DNA of 64,000 nt from Gnetum montanum (GCA_015680685.1 MNCI01004659.1:171853-235852), one strand, 5' to 3'. Counted from the stretch's first letter, positions 47,546 to 58,829 are shown. Numbers and translations are program-made. The notes: generated from the letters alone by a model not told the origin.

Positions 47546-47575
47546 TACTAACAATCGATCTTTGTGTGATTTTAG
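47546..47575 (+). promoter_or_regulatory. Candidate branch site and 3' splice site at ORF2 start
   Basis: TACTAAC (47546-47552) lies about 24 bases before GTGATTTTAG, whose AG touches the ORF2 ATG at 47576. B1 has TACTAAC and TGATTGCAG. B2 has TACTAAG and TAATTACAG. Confidence 0.55.
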
Positions 47576-50358
47576 ATGGGCCCTAAAAGAGGATAGTAGG
47601 GAGGACCTTCTCAAGGTGCAACTAAGCATCCAAGAAGAGGTAGAGGCCAAGGACCTCATGCAAAACATGCAGAATAGGAGGCACAATCATTCAGCATCCA
47701 TAAGGAAACCCTTGTCACTGCACAATCTAGCTAAGTAGAAGGTGGAGAGGTCAGGGTACTAGAACAAGGACAACACCTCATGTTATCCCCAAAATGTGTT
47801 TAAGCCATTTGGGAAAGGTCCACATCCTTTGCCATGGTTGTGGAACTTAATTTTGGGCCTTTTACCGAATTCACCCCTAAACTAGTCAAGGACCTACTTA
47901 AGGGATCTCCACTATGGCCTATACTCTAGAAGAGTGGAGAAAGGTATTTGGGTGAAACATATCAATTTTGGCACAATAAAGAAGAAGGCACCACCATTGA
48001 TATTGGTGGAATTTTAGTAGATTTCTCCACAAAGGCCATTGCAAAAGTTCTAAATCTTCCAAATAGAGGGCCTAAAGTTGCTCATTTGTCCACTCGCTCT
48101 AACGCAGATGCAAGAAAAGTATGGTTAAAAAGGACGTATGGCAAAGAAGACAAGACATATGGAGAATTAACCCTTGAAAAGAGAATTTACTTTTAAATTA
48201 GCACCTATCATATTTTCTCAACAAAGGGGTTACATAGAATTTCCACCTATGTGGTAAGAGGATGTGCAATTTTGATGGGCAAGGCTGATGCCAATTTGCC
48301 CCATCTATATTTAATAGAAATATTAAGGTAGTTTGAACAATAGAAGACAGGAAAGTTTGCACTACCCTTTCCATGTCTAATTAGGAAGTTTTGTTGGCAT
48401 GCTGGAATTCTGGGGTACACCAATGACATGCTTCATATGTTGAATTACTCAAGCGACTAGTACTAGGAAAAGATGTTGGTGAGATGTTGGAGCCTAAACA
48501 AGAACAAACAATCAAGCCCACTACATCTCAAACGACAAGGCCTAGCCAACTTACAGACATAAGGCTCAGCCAACAACAAGAAGTAAGGCCTAGCACGTAG
48601 CCCACAAGCTAGCAAGACCAGCAACCACCACCACCATTGCAAGATTATCGATTTTTGATAAGCCATCTCAGAGCCATTGCAGAGATGGTCAATTGGAGAA
48701 GCAAGGATGATGCAAATATCTTCAAGGTGATCAATGATGTTGTACATCCTATCATATCAATTGATCCTACAAGGGGTGAGGTCTTAATTCAAATAGGAGG
48801 AGGGGAATCACACTAGTCACAACAAATCTCTGGAAATGCTGCATCATTCCAAGTATAATTAGAAATTGGTATAGGTGCCACAATGGTGGTCATTCAACAC
48901 CAAGATGCAACTAGAGCAATAAAGGTGGTTGCGGATCACATTAAAGAATTGTTTAACATCCTTGTTGTGCCATCAGTAGATTTCACAAGAGCACGTGATG
49001 CTCAAGTTCTAGTCGATACCTTAATGACTCTTGTAGAACATGAGGATGCTTTGGATCGCTTACTGCAAATAGGACAAGTAATGACATCCCTGTTTGACAT
49101 CCCTCAAGATGTCACAATGGCACAATCAAACCTCATTTCCACTAAAGGAAAGCTAATCATGGCTGAGGTTAGGGCTAAACACAGAAAAGATGAGTTGTAA
49201 AGACTCCAAGAAAAGTTTGTTGCCCTACAAGCTGAATGATAGGATCTGTTCCAACTTGTTGTAGCCGATCAATTAGAATCATTTATAATAAAGTAGTTAA
49301 ATGAATTGTTAGTGGAGAATAAAAAGGTGGCAATGGAAAAAGAGAAGGCTGATTGGGATGCTTCAAAAGCACAAGCTCAGACATATGCACATTTTAAAGC
49401 TTTCAAGACCTTACAAGAAGAGAATAAACTCCTTGCAACCAAAAATTTTCAGTTGATGATAGTTGAAAAATAGAAGAACATTCTTGAAGAAAGTTTCCAA
49501 CAAATGCGAGATTAACTAATAAGAGTCAACCAAGATATAAGTCACTTAGCCAGAGAAAATAGAATCCTCTTAATGGAGGAGGTATGTGTTATCTACACAA
49601 GATGGCCATTGAAATAAGTGCATGGAAAAATGAGGCTAAGATGTGTGAAATATTAAAGGAGAACTTCTATGACTAGGTGGGAATGTATAAGGAAATCATT
49701 GAAAAAGAGATTCATATGGCTAAGGATCACATTAATTCTTTCAGTGTTCAACACACTGATTAGCAAGTCGTACTAGATACTTATGCCTTCGCCCACCAAG
49801 CAGAATTGAAAAGTTGAGACCTATAGATCCAAGATCTCACAGAATACATGGAGTTGGCAAATTTTCAGTATGCCAACTTGACCATGTTAATAGTAGGGTG
49901 CCCCAGAACTAAGCTCGAGAAGCAAGTAGCTACCACCTATGCTAAATATGAGATAGAGTTTGTGGAACATGAAGATATTGCAAAGACTAGAGGTAGAAAA
50001 CTCTAAAGTAGAGGTGGTAAAGGCTAGCTACGAAGGCCAAAAAGACATGGTAGTAGAATTGGCTTGATGGCTTACGAATTATCAAGAACTCAAAGATAAA
50101 GCTAAAGCCTATGAGGAGGAATGACAACTATTTGTGACATGGTATGTCAAAGCCAATCAAATGTTCCCACAACTGCTGTGCCCATGGGAAGTGTCGACTC
50201 CATCAAACATTAGAACATTAGCATAGACAACATGTGATCCTCGAATAGAAGAGGAAAAAATTCAGGTGCTTTTTCAAAGATATCCATTTCAGAAGCCTAG
50301 AGCACAAGATAAAGGAAAGAAGCCCATCAAGGAGCCACTACCATCAAGAACCACATGA
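47576..50358 (+). pseudogene. B3 ORF2: plant-transposon-protein-like domain plus coiled coil
   Basis: ATG 47576 (MGPKRG) to TGA 50356-50358, about 927 codons with indels. Near the start is KHPRRGRGQGP. Conserved blocks: VVELNFGPFTEF, LLKGSPLWPIL, YQFWHNKEEGTTIDIGGILV (47965-48025), DFSTKAIAKVLNLPN, and KFALPFPCLIRKFCWHAGI (48351-48410). A middle part with DFTRARDAQVLVDTLMT and QIGQVMTSLFDIPQDV follows, then Lys/Glu-rich coiled coil (about 49100-50000), for example TLQEENKLLATKN, and a basic Pro-rich end. Like its B1 and B2 counterparts it is not similar to any pol domain I know. A structural or nucleic-acid-binding role, or an env-position protein, would all be guesses. Confidence 0.72.
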
Positions 50359-50525
50359 GTTTCACAAATTTTATATTTTGTGTTGGTGTTCAAATTTTGT
50401 TTTATCTAGTCCCACACTGCAGCATGAAATAATCCATAGTCATTCAATAATCCCATACTTATCCACTATTTGTAATTAAATGAACTTGTTCCTCATTTTG
50501 TTTGACTCAAGGATGAGTTTTTATT

Positions 50526-50539
50526 CAGTCATAGGGGTA
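50526..50539 (+). promoter_or_regulatory. B3 polypurine tract
   Basis: CAGTCATAGGGGTA directly precedes the LTR. ACTCAAGGATGAGTTTTT lies just before it, as in C. Confidence 0.65.
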
Positions 50540-51403
50540 TGATGAATCATGGTTTGCCAGGCCCTGATATCGGGTACATGATATCACAGCCTGGATATGA
50601 TATCACATACACAATATCACGATTCCTGTGTTGGCCTATAAATATAGCACTCAGGCACACAACAAGGACATTAGAATAGTTAGTACAATAGTTAGTCGAT
50701 CTTTTGGAGTTAGTCTATTAGTCAGTTTTTAGTTTTCAGTTCTTTTCCCAGTGCAAGCCCATAGTGTGATGCTTATAATTGTACAAAACCTTTGTTCGAG
50801 TGTGACATACTTGGACATACACACAATTGACAATAAAGATTGAGATTACTCCATCATTGTAGCAGTCACTTAGCTTTTAATTTATTTTAATTATTTATCA
50901 CTTATTGTTATTTTCTTAGTTAATATTTCTTTTATTGTCATTTACTATTCTTATTGTTAATGTGGAATGAGTACAACTTAATCACGAACATTTAAGTGTG
51001 GCTACGTGGTAACCCAGTAGCATATCAAGTAGTGCTTGAGTGATGTGCGCTTGATAATTCCAAAAGTAGTACACAAAGTCCAAGATGTGTGTGGATGATT
51101 AAGGACAAATGCTCATCACACTTAGGCTCACTTAGACCTTATTTCCTATTGCTCATTAGCTTAATTAAGATATCACTTATTGTCCTTAAGAGTAGCATAG
51201 TAGTAGGGATCATATCATACACCTCACTCTGGACTAAACCATGCGCGATAAAGCAAATACTATTTTGAGTGGGAAGATAGTGAACTATGATCAATGTATA
51301 ATTTTCTAGGTGCTACAACTAGTCCATCCGCGAAGTTCAATTGGATCATGCGTACACACTCGTATTCGTATGGTTGCACACAGGGGTACCTCGCTGCTCA
51401 TCA
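50540..51403 (+). repeat. B3 3' LTR (864 bp)
   Basis: TGATGAATCATGGTTTGCC to CTGCTCATCA. Full GATATC array (50566-50620), TATA-like CCTATAAATATAG (50635-50647), AATAAAG near 50833. Confidence 0.92.
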
Positions 51404-51408
51404 AGGAA

Positions 51409-53058
51409 CAAGTGTGTGTGCAAAACTAATTCTACATAGTAGCTACTAAACCAAAAGATACCCAATGGCTTGAGAATAAAAATATGAAACCATTCAAACG
51501 ATGCATGGAAACATCTAATTCACTTATTAGTTCTAGTTTTAAGAAAATGAACCAAACACAAAACTTAGAGAAGGACATCTTACAATCTAACTATACATCA
51601 AAAGATGATTTTACACAAGAAGATCCAAGAATTAAAATAGAAAATCAAAAAGAGAACATGTTTGGATCCTCTTAAAAAAACTTCTAGTCTAGCTAAAGAT
51701 ATGTCCCCAAATGATCTAAATGTGATTATCATCAATGTTAAATATGCTACCAAGAGAAAAATTAAATAACTAAAGATAATAAATGGAAAACTTATGGTGT
51801 ATAATCAAGGGAATATGTGGTCCATTTTCTGAATGCTCACCCATGAATTTAGTCTTGGGGAAAAAACCTCATTTTGAATCAAGAACTAATAAGTACATTT
51901 TTACTTTTTGTTAAATAGTTTTTTATCATTTTCTTATTTCTTCATAATTTTCCAATTTTTAATATGTTTTCCATTTCCTATTATTTTTGTTTTCTTTATA
52001 ATTTTTTTCTTGATTCATTTCCTTTATGTTTTATGGATGTCTACTATGTTTTTGTTAATAACAATGTTACCAATCATGATGCAAAAGTCAACACTATGTG
52101 TTGAGTCTCTATCCTATACTATCAAGATGATTAGGTAAATAATTGTGTATTGCAATAAGATGACATCATCCATCCCTCCATATCTATAAATAAGAGGTGT
52201 TTATGATGAAAGTAGTATGATTATTCTTACACAAAACTAAAATTAACTACTAATCATTGTGCCTTGATGAACATGGGAAAGACCAAGTGAAAATGGAATA
52301 GGGTGCAACCTTAAGAGGATTTGTTGAATTTTCTTCTTAGCTTCTTAGGGCCTATAACTTCTTATGGAATGTATCATCACTCCTATCATCAATCAATAAA
52401 TAGAAATCATGTCTTTGCATGGTGTGGTTCCTATGACAAAAAAAAAAGAAATAAAGAAGGAAAAAAATACAACAAACACAAGAATTCAAAGCGCATCATT
52501 TAGACACAATAATGGGCTAGATGCACTAGCTATGGGGCTAGAAAGATATGTTACCCATGCCTAAAGGTACCTCTCTAACTAAGGTCCTCTCTATCTACCT
52601 TATTCTCTTTTCTTCTCTTTTTGAAGTAATTTTTATTCTCTGTGATAGTTATGAACTCATGACGGTAAGTAAGAAGGAGTACATCCATGCAAAGCCACTA
52701 TTAATGGTATGGACTTCATCTTAAACTTGGATGGATAGGTATGATGATCATATTAATCAAAATTGATATAGGAACCTATTATAGACATGGTCAGGCACCT
52801 CACGTGCTAATCTCTACAATCCCTTCTCATCCCATTATTCACCTCACCATTACATGTAATCATGAGCCTATTGGTTTTGTATAGTATAGTGCAAGATCCT
52901 AACCAAGGTGGTTGTGTGTTGTTTGGAACAAAGGTATGATCTACATTTAACTTTTAACGTACCCACACGCATCTATAGAGGTAGTTATGCAAGGGCATTA
53001 TGACATAATCCTACTTTGGGAAGGATCCATTTGCATAACTTTTGTTGATCATGGTTGT
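51409..53058 (+). other. Element D remnants: post-protease sequence and non-coding 3' region
   Basis: 51409-51675 reads VATKPKDTQWLENKN-like text, matching the segment after the protease in C (35460-35530, minus) and in G (63370-63420). From about 52140 the sequence instead matches the C region after integrase, including the conserved block at 52970-53042. RT, RNase H and integrase were therefore deleted, leaving a layout like that of element A. The remnant is cut at 53059 by G. Confidence 0.6.
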
Positions 53059-53885
53059 TGATGAGTTGTTGTCGTTTGACCATGTTGATGCGATCTCATC
53101 GACTTGTGGTTTGCCACATCAACGTGTATGCATCAATGCAGTGTCTTGTGTCACCTATATAAATGTGCACACCAACCACATTTATGACATTCAATCATTA
53201 GTTGCTATCTAAACTCTTACAATTTTATCTTTCCAAAGTTATAATATTTTCTAAGTGCCTATAGTAGGAGTTGAGAAGTCTATGGATCTTTATTCAAGCA
53301 TTGATGTAATTGAGCACATTAGTGTGAATGGCAATAAAGACAAGCTTTCTTGATAAACCTTGTAACACTTGGACTTAACTTAATGTTTACTTCATGCATT
53401 TATTATTCATGCAATTTACTTTAATTCATTTATGTAATTAGTACACAGCAATTAATTAATGCACATAAGTACAACCACTTCAAACATTCATTAACACATG
53501 GTAATCCTAGTAGCACTTACTCTTGGTAACCTAGTAGTGTTGTAATGTGTTTAGCATGTGTACGGAAAGTGGAAATAGATGCTTATGTTAGGATTAACTA
53601 AGAATTAGTTAGTTATTAGATCAATTAAACATTTAATTACTTTATTTTAAGCACTTAGGTGAATTAAATGAAAAACATAAAATGATAAAATCATATGCCT
53701 CAGTTACACTTAACCATACCTTTCCAATTCATAAGTGAAACTAAGAAGACAACGATCATGTCTGTTAGATTCAGTACCTAGACCCAATGTACTTAGAGAG
53801 ATAAAGTATATGGAATTCAACTAGATCACTTAGTGAACGTTAGTGATTTATATGGTTGGACACAGGAACTACTCGCTACTCATCA
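53059..53885 (+). repeat. G 5' LTR (827 bp)
   Basis: TGATGAGTTGTTGTCG to TACTCATCA. TATA-like CTATATAAATG near 53155. R-U5 resembles A and C, while U3 has CATCGAC/ATGCATCAA words like element D. GGTAATCC and GGTAACC units of the U5 repeat lie near 53500-53530. Confidence 0.82.
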
Positions 53886-53886
53886 T

Positions 53887-53904
53887 TGGTGTCATTTCCA
53901 AGGA
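53887..53904 (+). promoter_or_regulatory. Primer-binding site (tRNA-Asp type), element G
   Basis: TGGTGTCATTTCCAAGGA one base after the LTR. Confidence 0.65.
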
Positions 53905-54032
53905 CTTTAGTTAGCTACGTGTGCTACCTAAAAGTTAGTAAAATTATATAATGACATTGTAATGAATCCTAAAGTCAACATCATTAAGAAAAATAATAAC
54001 AACCAAAGCACATTATTTTTCTTCTCATCTAA

Positions 54033-54145
54033 TATGGCTTCTTCTAATAGGGGAGATTCTTTCTCACCATATGAAGGTAGTTCCAATTAGCAAAGGTGTG
54101 AAGGGTCAAAACCACCTATGGTTCAACAATGTAAAGTGGTCTATA
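54033..54145 (+). pseudogene. Element G gag, segment 1
   Basis: ATG 54033 begins MASSNRGDSFSPYEGSS, with an early in-frame stop. It runs to VVY at the copia insertion site CTATA and resumes at 60337. It corresponds to the first 35-40 residues of C gag. Confidence 0.65.
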
Positions 54146-54676
54146 TGTAACCATTTATGCATTATGGAAATTTTGAATGTAACCATTTACATGTTACAGA
54201 AAGCTTCAATGTAACCATTTACGCATTATGAAAAACAAATGGTTTCAATGTAACTGTTTACGTGTTATGGAAAATAAATAGTTTCAAAATTGAAACCAAC
54301 TAAATTTGTTGTAATGGTTTCCAAAAAATGGTCTCATATTTTCCATTTAAACCAAAATTTAATCCTTGGTAATTGATTTTTTCTAACCTATAAAATGTTC
54401 TTGATGGGAGAATAAATGGTACCAGAAGAAATAAAACTCTTGGTAGTGTTACAGTTTTGGTCCCTATCACAAACACTCAGAGTCTGTATACATGATCATT
54501 ATTGATCATTAGTGTAATAGAAGAATCCAAAACACTCTTTAAACATGTTCACATAGTTAAAATAAGAGCATCAATGGTTGAAGGTCAGTTTTTAATTTAT
54601 TTCCACATTTCAGTGATTTTGTGCAATTTGGTTAGATGCACATTTTGATCAATGTTTTATGTTAAATTTTCTTACA
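54146..54676 (+). repeat. F 5' LTR (531 bp) with tandem repeats
   Basis: The first 140 bp hold four diverged units around TGTAACCATTTACGYRTTATG, each about 35-45 bp. The LTR ends TTTTCTTACA. Confidence 0.9.
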
Positions 54677-54678
54677 TT

Positions 54679-54690
54679 TGGTATCGAAGC
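54679..54690 (+). promoter_or_regulatory. Primer-binding site (initiator tRNA-Met type), element F
   Basis: TGGTATCGAAGC, close to the TGGTATCAGAGC common in plant copia elements, two bases after the LTR. Confidence 0.75.
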
Positions 54691-56217
54691 ACCGAGCTAG
54701 GTCTCTATCTTGACGATTAAAACTTGTTTGGATGAAGTTTACATTTTAATCTATGGAATTTTCTATATTGATTCCTTGGAGCACTATTGCATGGTTATTT
54801 TCCTTGAATTCCTCCTCTGTTTAACTTATGTTGTATTAATTGTGATGGATTTCCAATCCTCTGAAGTGTACATATGCTAAACAAAATGGGTGGCATAGTT
54901 GTAAAGCCTTAGACATACAAAGTTTAGGACTTGGCTTCAATTTTTTTTTAGGATTGGATTTTTCTCCATAGATAAGTAATTAAGATCTTAGAAAAGGAGC
55001 CATTTCTTTACATTGAGTTGAGTTGTTTTTGGAGCTTTGAATCATTTCTCCTATAGTCCTTATAGCACTTATAGTTATGTTACAAGTTTTAGTTAAATAA
55101 TGTACATGTTTTGGATGCTAAGACATGCTGCCATTTTTAGGTTCTCAGCCATACTATAACTGACATGAGGTTTGGCAAGCACATGCATAGTTTCCTTCTA
55201 GATAGTTAGCCCAAGGTTCTGAATCAACTTTCATGATGTATAGTTAAGAATTTCATGGATCATGCTAGAAATATGGATGTAACCTACTCGTAGAAATTGG
55301 AAAATATTACAAAACAATATTGGATTTACTTTTGGGTGTAGCCTTAACCACACACAAAGTTGCTATTGGACTTTCAATTTTTGAACTTTGAATGAAAAAA
55401 ACTAAATTACAATTGCTACATTTTTTTGTTTAGTAATCTCAAATGCAACTATTAAGATGTGTACTAAAAGTAAACATTTATTATACTTGGTCTTAGCCTC
55501 TTAGGTTCCAAAATCTAGATTAACCATCATATTTGCATTATTTGTGTGGGTATTTGCATGGGAAGTTTAAAATTTGGATGAATCATCATATTTGCAACAT
55601 TTTCCAAAACAAATATTTTGCCACTAGAATAGAAAAATCTATCACACCAGTGAAGAAATTTTTGTATATATCTATAAAGTGACATATTGATATATGCATA
55701 GTTTTTCTACATAAAAAAATTATGACTAGTGATCTATATAATTTTGTATAATTAGAGAGTAGCCACAACATCTTTAATTATGCAAAATTATATATTAAGA
55801 GCTTTTGAATCACATATGGTAAATAAACATTAAATTGTTATTAATCATATGTAATATAATAAATTTTATCCCACAAGAATTTAAATTATATTTAATATGA
55901 TTAATTAAGATGATGTATTAAATTATTTTTCTTAATTCACCCATAGGGATTAAGAAAAGGGATATAATTAAATAGTTTCATTGTAAGGATATATGAACCT
56001 ATTTGAATTAAAAACTTAGCCCACATGCAATTTTTATGTGATTTGATTCATATTTTTGCATGATTTGCATTGGTAAACATGTCATATAGTATTTTAAGCT
56101 TAAATTTATGACATAAGCATGTTTTAATTTACGCAGTAATATAATTTGTGAACTACTTTGATTTTAAATACAACATTCTTATGTTGTCACTTGTTTGTTT
56201 TGAATCAAATATGGTTA
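54691..56217 (+). other. F leader; gag expected here but not recognised
   Basis: About 1.5 kb of AT-rich sequence with short frames only. A copia gag should lie here but I find no CCHC zinc knuckle and no gag-like block. Gag is either deleted and replaced or too decayed to read. Confidence 0.5.
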
Positions 56218-56786
56218 ATGTTGGCCATAACACATGGTGGATTGACTTCAGTTCTATAATCCATGTTATTAATTATTTGTAAGGGGTGCAAAACCTAAGG
56301 AAGCTAGTGGGAAGTGAGTTGTGCATATATTCTGGCAACAAGATGTGCTCACATGTGGAGGTGATTAGAACATGAAAATTAGTTTTAAGTAGTGGTTTTG
56401 TTATAGAGTTGGGAAAGACATTCTAGATTCTAAGTTTTTTGAGGAATTTAATTTATGTTTCAAGGCTTGTATCATTAGGATTTTCCTTTAATTTTCTAGA
56501 CACTATATTCAGTTTATATTATAGATTTGAACTTATTGGAAATGGTACATTAACATATGGTCTTTTCAAAATTAGTTTACAAAATGAAACATCTTATACT
56601 TCTATGCATGTTCATGATAGTGTTGGCATTAAGAGATGTGTTATGAATGAAGAATCCTCTATGTTGTGGCATCATAGATTAGGACATATCTCTATTAAGA
56701 GAATAAAGATATTAGTAAATGATGGAGTACTTAGTACTCTAGATTTTACTGACTTTGACACTTGTACACTTGTATGGACTACATAA
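56218..56786 (+). pseudogene. F protease and pre-integrase region
   Basis: NTWWIDFSS at about 56236-56262 occupies the place of the copia WxxDSGA protease site, now D-F-S and so inactive. The conserved LRNLIYVSRLVSLGFSF block follows at 56437-56490. The pre-integrase zinc-type motif starts MLWHHRLGHISIKRIKILVN (56660-56720). It is open for 115 codons from 56439. Protease would cut the polyprotein; pre-integrase precedes the integrase core. Confidence 0.75.
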
Positions 56787-57640
56787 AGGGAAAGCAGAGC
56801 AATCTGTCAAAGAAAGGTGCCAAGAGGAGTTTAGACATATTAGAGATCATACATATAGATATTTGTAGTTCAGATATGGATGTGTATGGTCAAAAGTATT
56901 TCATTACTTTTATTGATGATTACTCATAATATATGTATCTCTACCTACTTCATAACAAGAACAAAGCTTTAAATGCCTTTAAAGTATTTAAGGTTGAAGT
57001 AGAAAAATAATGTGGTGAGCAAATAAAGATAGCAAGGTCTGATAGGGGTGGTGAATACTATGGTAAATACAGTAATGATGGACAAGTGCCTAGTTCATTT
57101 GCTAAGTTTCTTCAACAACATGGAATTGTTGCCTAGTACACTATGCCTAGTTCTCTAGACTAGAATGGTGTTGTAGAGAGAAGAAACCGAACATTGTTAG
57201 ACATGGTGTGGAGTATGCTTAGCAACTCCAAGCTTCCTAAGTCCTTGTGGACTAAAGATCTCAAGATAACTATGTATATATTAAACTGAGTTTTAACCAA
57301 GGCTATCTCAAAGATACCATTTGAATTATGGAAAGGTTGGAAATCAAATTTGTGACATATACACATTTGGGGATGCCCATATTAAGTAAGAGTCTATAAT
57401 CCACAAGAAAAGAAGCTAGAACTAAGGATCATAAGTGGGTATTTTGTTGAATATGCTGAATGATCTAAGGGATATGGATTTTATTGTCCATCACATACTA
57501 CTAGGTTTGTGAAATCAAGGAATGCTAAATTTCTTGAGAATGACTTGATTAGTGGGAGCAATCAATCCTAGAAAATTGTTCCTAAGAAAGATCATGCAAA
57601 TTCTCAACCCTCTACTTCAAGTGATAGATAGATTATTATA
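56787..57640 (+). pseudogene. F integrase core
   Basis: Catalytic Asp in HIDIC (56858-56860), second Asp in ARSDRGGEYY (57041-57043), Glu in NGVVERRNRTLLDM (57176-57178), so all three acidic residues remain. A spacer of about 44 residues between the last two includes a loop seen in some plant copia lineages. The TxxCGGE-like EEQIKIARSD context is typical. Several TAG/TAA/TGA codons interrupt it, for example at 57134-57136. Confidence 0.82.
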
Positions 57641-57779
57641 CACAACACACCTAGAACACAAATGCGTGATGAACAATAGCTAGTCATTGAAGTCCCATAT
57701 ATTGCTAATTAAGAATCAGTAGATCGAGTTGAACAATAGATACCAGAACCCATTGAATAGGCTATTGAATAACATGCTC

Positions 57780-58660
57780 CTTAGGAGAATGATGAACCAA
57801 CATTAAGGAGATCTACTAGAGTAAGAAGATTAGCAATTCCTAGTGACTATATAGTATATCTATAGGAGTCTGACTACAACATAAGAGCCAAAAATGATCT
57901 TGAAATGCTTTTACAAGCCATGAGTTGTGAGGAAGCTAACTTATGATATGATTGCATGAAAGATGAGATGAACTCTATGTCATCTAATGGAGTCTGGAAT
58001 CTTGTTAAGTTGCTTGATGGTATAAAAGCCATTGGATGCAAATGGGTTTTCAAGACAAAGAAAGATTCATTAGGAAATATTGAAAGATATAAGGTAAGAC
58101 TTGTTACTAAAGGGCTCACTTAGAGAGAGGGAATAGATTACATGAAGACCTTTTCTCCTATATCTAAGAAGGACTTCCTTTGTGTGATTATGACATTGGT
58201 TGCTCATTTTGATATCAAATTACATCAGATGGATGTGAAAATGACATTCCTTAATGGTGATCTTGAAGAAGAGGTTTATATGAAACAACCTAAAATATTT
58301 TCCTCTAGTGGTAATGAGCAACTGGCATGCAAACTCAAGAAATCCATATATGGATTGAAACAAGCCTCCCATTAATGGTATTTAAAATTCCATGATGTCA
58401 TCACTTCATTTAGTTTTGAAGAAAACATCACAAATCAATGTATATACCATAGGGTTAGTGGAAGTAAATTTTTTTTTCCATATCATATATGTAAATGATA
58501 ATCTTCTTGCGACCAATGATAATGGATTTCTATATGAGGTGAAACAGCTTCTCTCTAACTTCAACATGAAGAATATGCATGAGGCATCTTATGTCATTGG
58601 CATTAAGATTTATAGGGATAGATCTAGATGTATTCTGGGACTACTGTAGAAAATTCTGGG
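57780..58660 (+). pseudogene. F reverse transcriptase
   Basis: LRRSTRVRRLAIPSDY, the usual link before copia RT, is at about 57811-57850. GCKWVFKTKKDSLGNIERYK (58038-58095), the HQMDVKMTFLNGDLEEEVYM block (58225-58290) and KSIYGLKQASH follow. The catalytic YVDD box reads YVNDNLLA, with Asn at 58494-58496, so activity is lost. At least one frameshift lies near 58375-58390. Confidence 0.88.
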
Positions 58661-58829
58661 ACTACTGTAGAAAACCTATATCAATAAAGTTTTAGAGAGG
58701 TTTTGGATGAAAGATTATTCATCATGTATAGCACCCATTATGAAGGGTGACAAGTTCAATTTTAACTAGTGCCTCAAGAATGATTTAGAAAAAAGGTAGA
58801 TGATCAACATTCCATATGCTTCAACTATT

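Larger units (their letters stand above)
45711..47575 (+). other. B3 region between gag and ORF2
   Basis: It contains the conserved block at 46610-46690 and a GGTATGGACTTGG block at 46345-46357, also seen in B2 and D. A U3-like GATATC array lies at 46986-47053, a GTCATGGGGGAGGGG motif at 47250-47264, and TACTAAC plus acceptor at 47546-47575. A 135-codon frame (46557-46964) is partly shared with B1. I see no RT, RNase H or integrase motif. Confidence 0.7.
42365..51403 (+). mobile_element. Element B3: non-autonomous gypsy element with gag and ORF2, no pol
   Basis: 9,039 bp, plus strand, flanked by perfect AGGAA (42360-42364 and 51404-51408). Order: 5' LTR, decayed primer site, gag (43330-45710), intervening region, ORF2 (47576-50358), polypurine tract, 3' LTR. 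The arrangement equals that of B1 and B2, so the pol-less layout was propagated rather than caused by one deletion. Confidence 0.92.
10387..53058 (+). mobile_element. Element D: oldest gypsy element, host to the nested insertions
   Basis: Plus-strand fragments that read on from one another once the nested elements are removed: 5' LTR (10387-10952 plus 11919-12436), primer site, gag in three pieces (12570-12947, 21285-22506, 41628-42364), then a post-protease and 3' region (51409-53058). Gag matches across each insertion point, and target duplications support each cut. The protease active-site region and all of pol are missing. Its 3' LTR is not seen, because element G begins at 53059. Confidence 0.78.

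Noticed and set aside
45711-47575. Hidden pol in the B family between gag and ORF2
   Set aside because: I looked for the RT blocks (KxPFGLxNAP, FxDD), RNase H and DD35E words in all three copies and found none. The region is also too short for pol.
53059-53885. This LTR as the 3' LTR of element D
   Set aside because: It is followed by a primer site and a gag start, so it is a 5' LTR. Its U3 and length differ from the D LTR.
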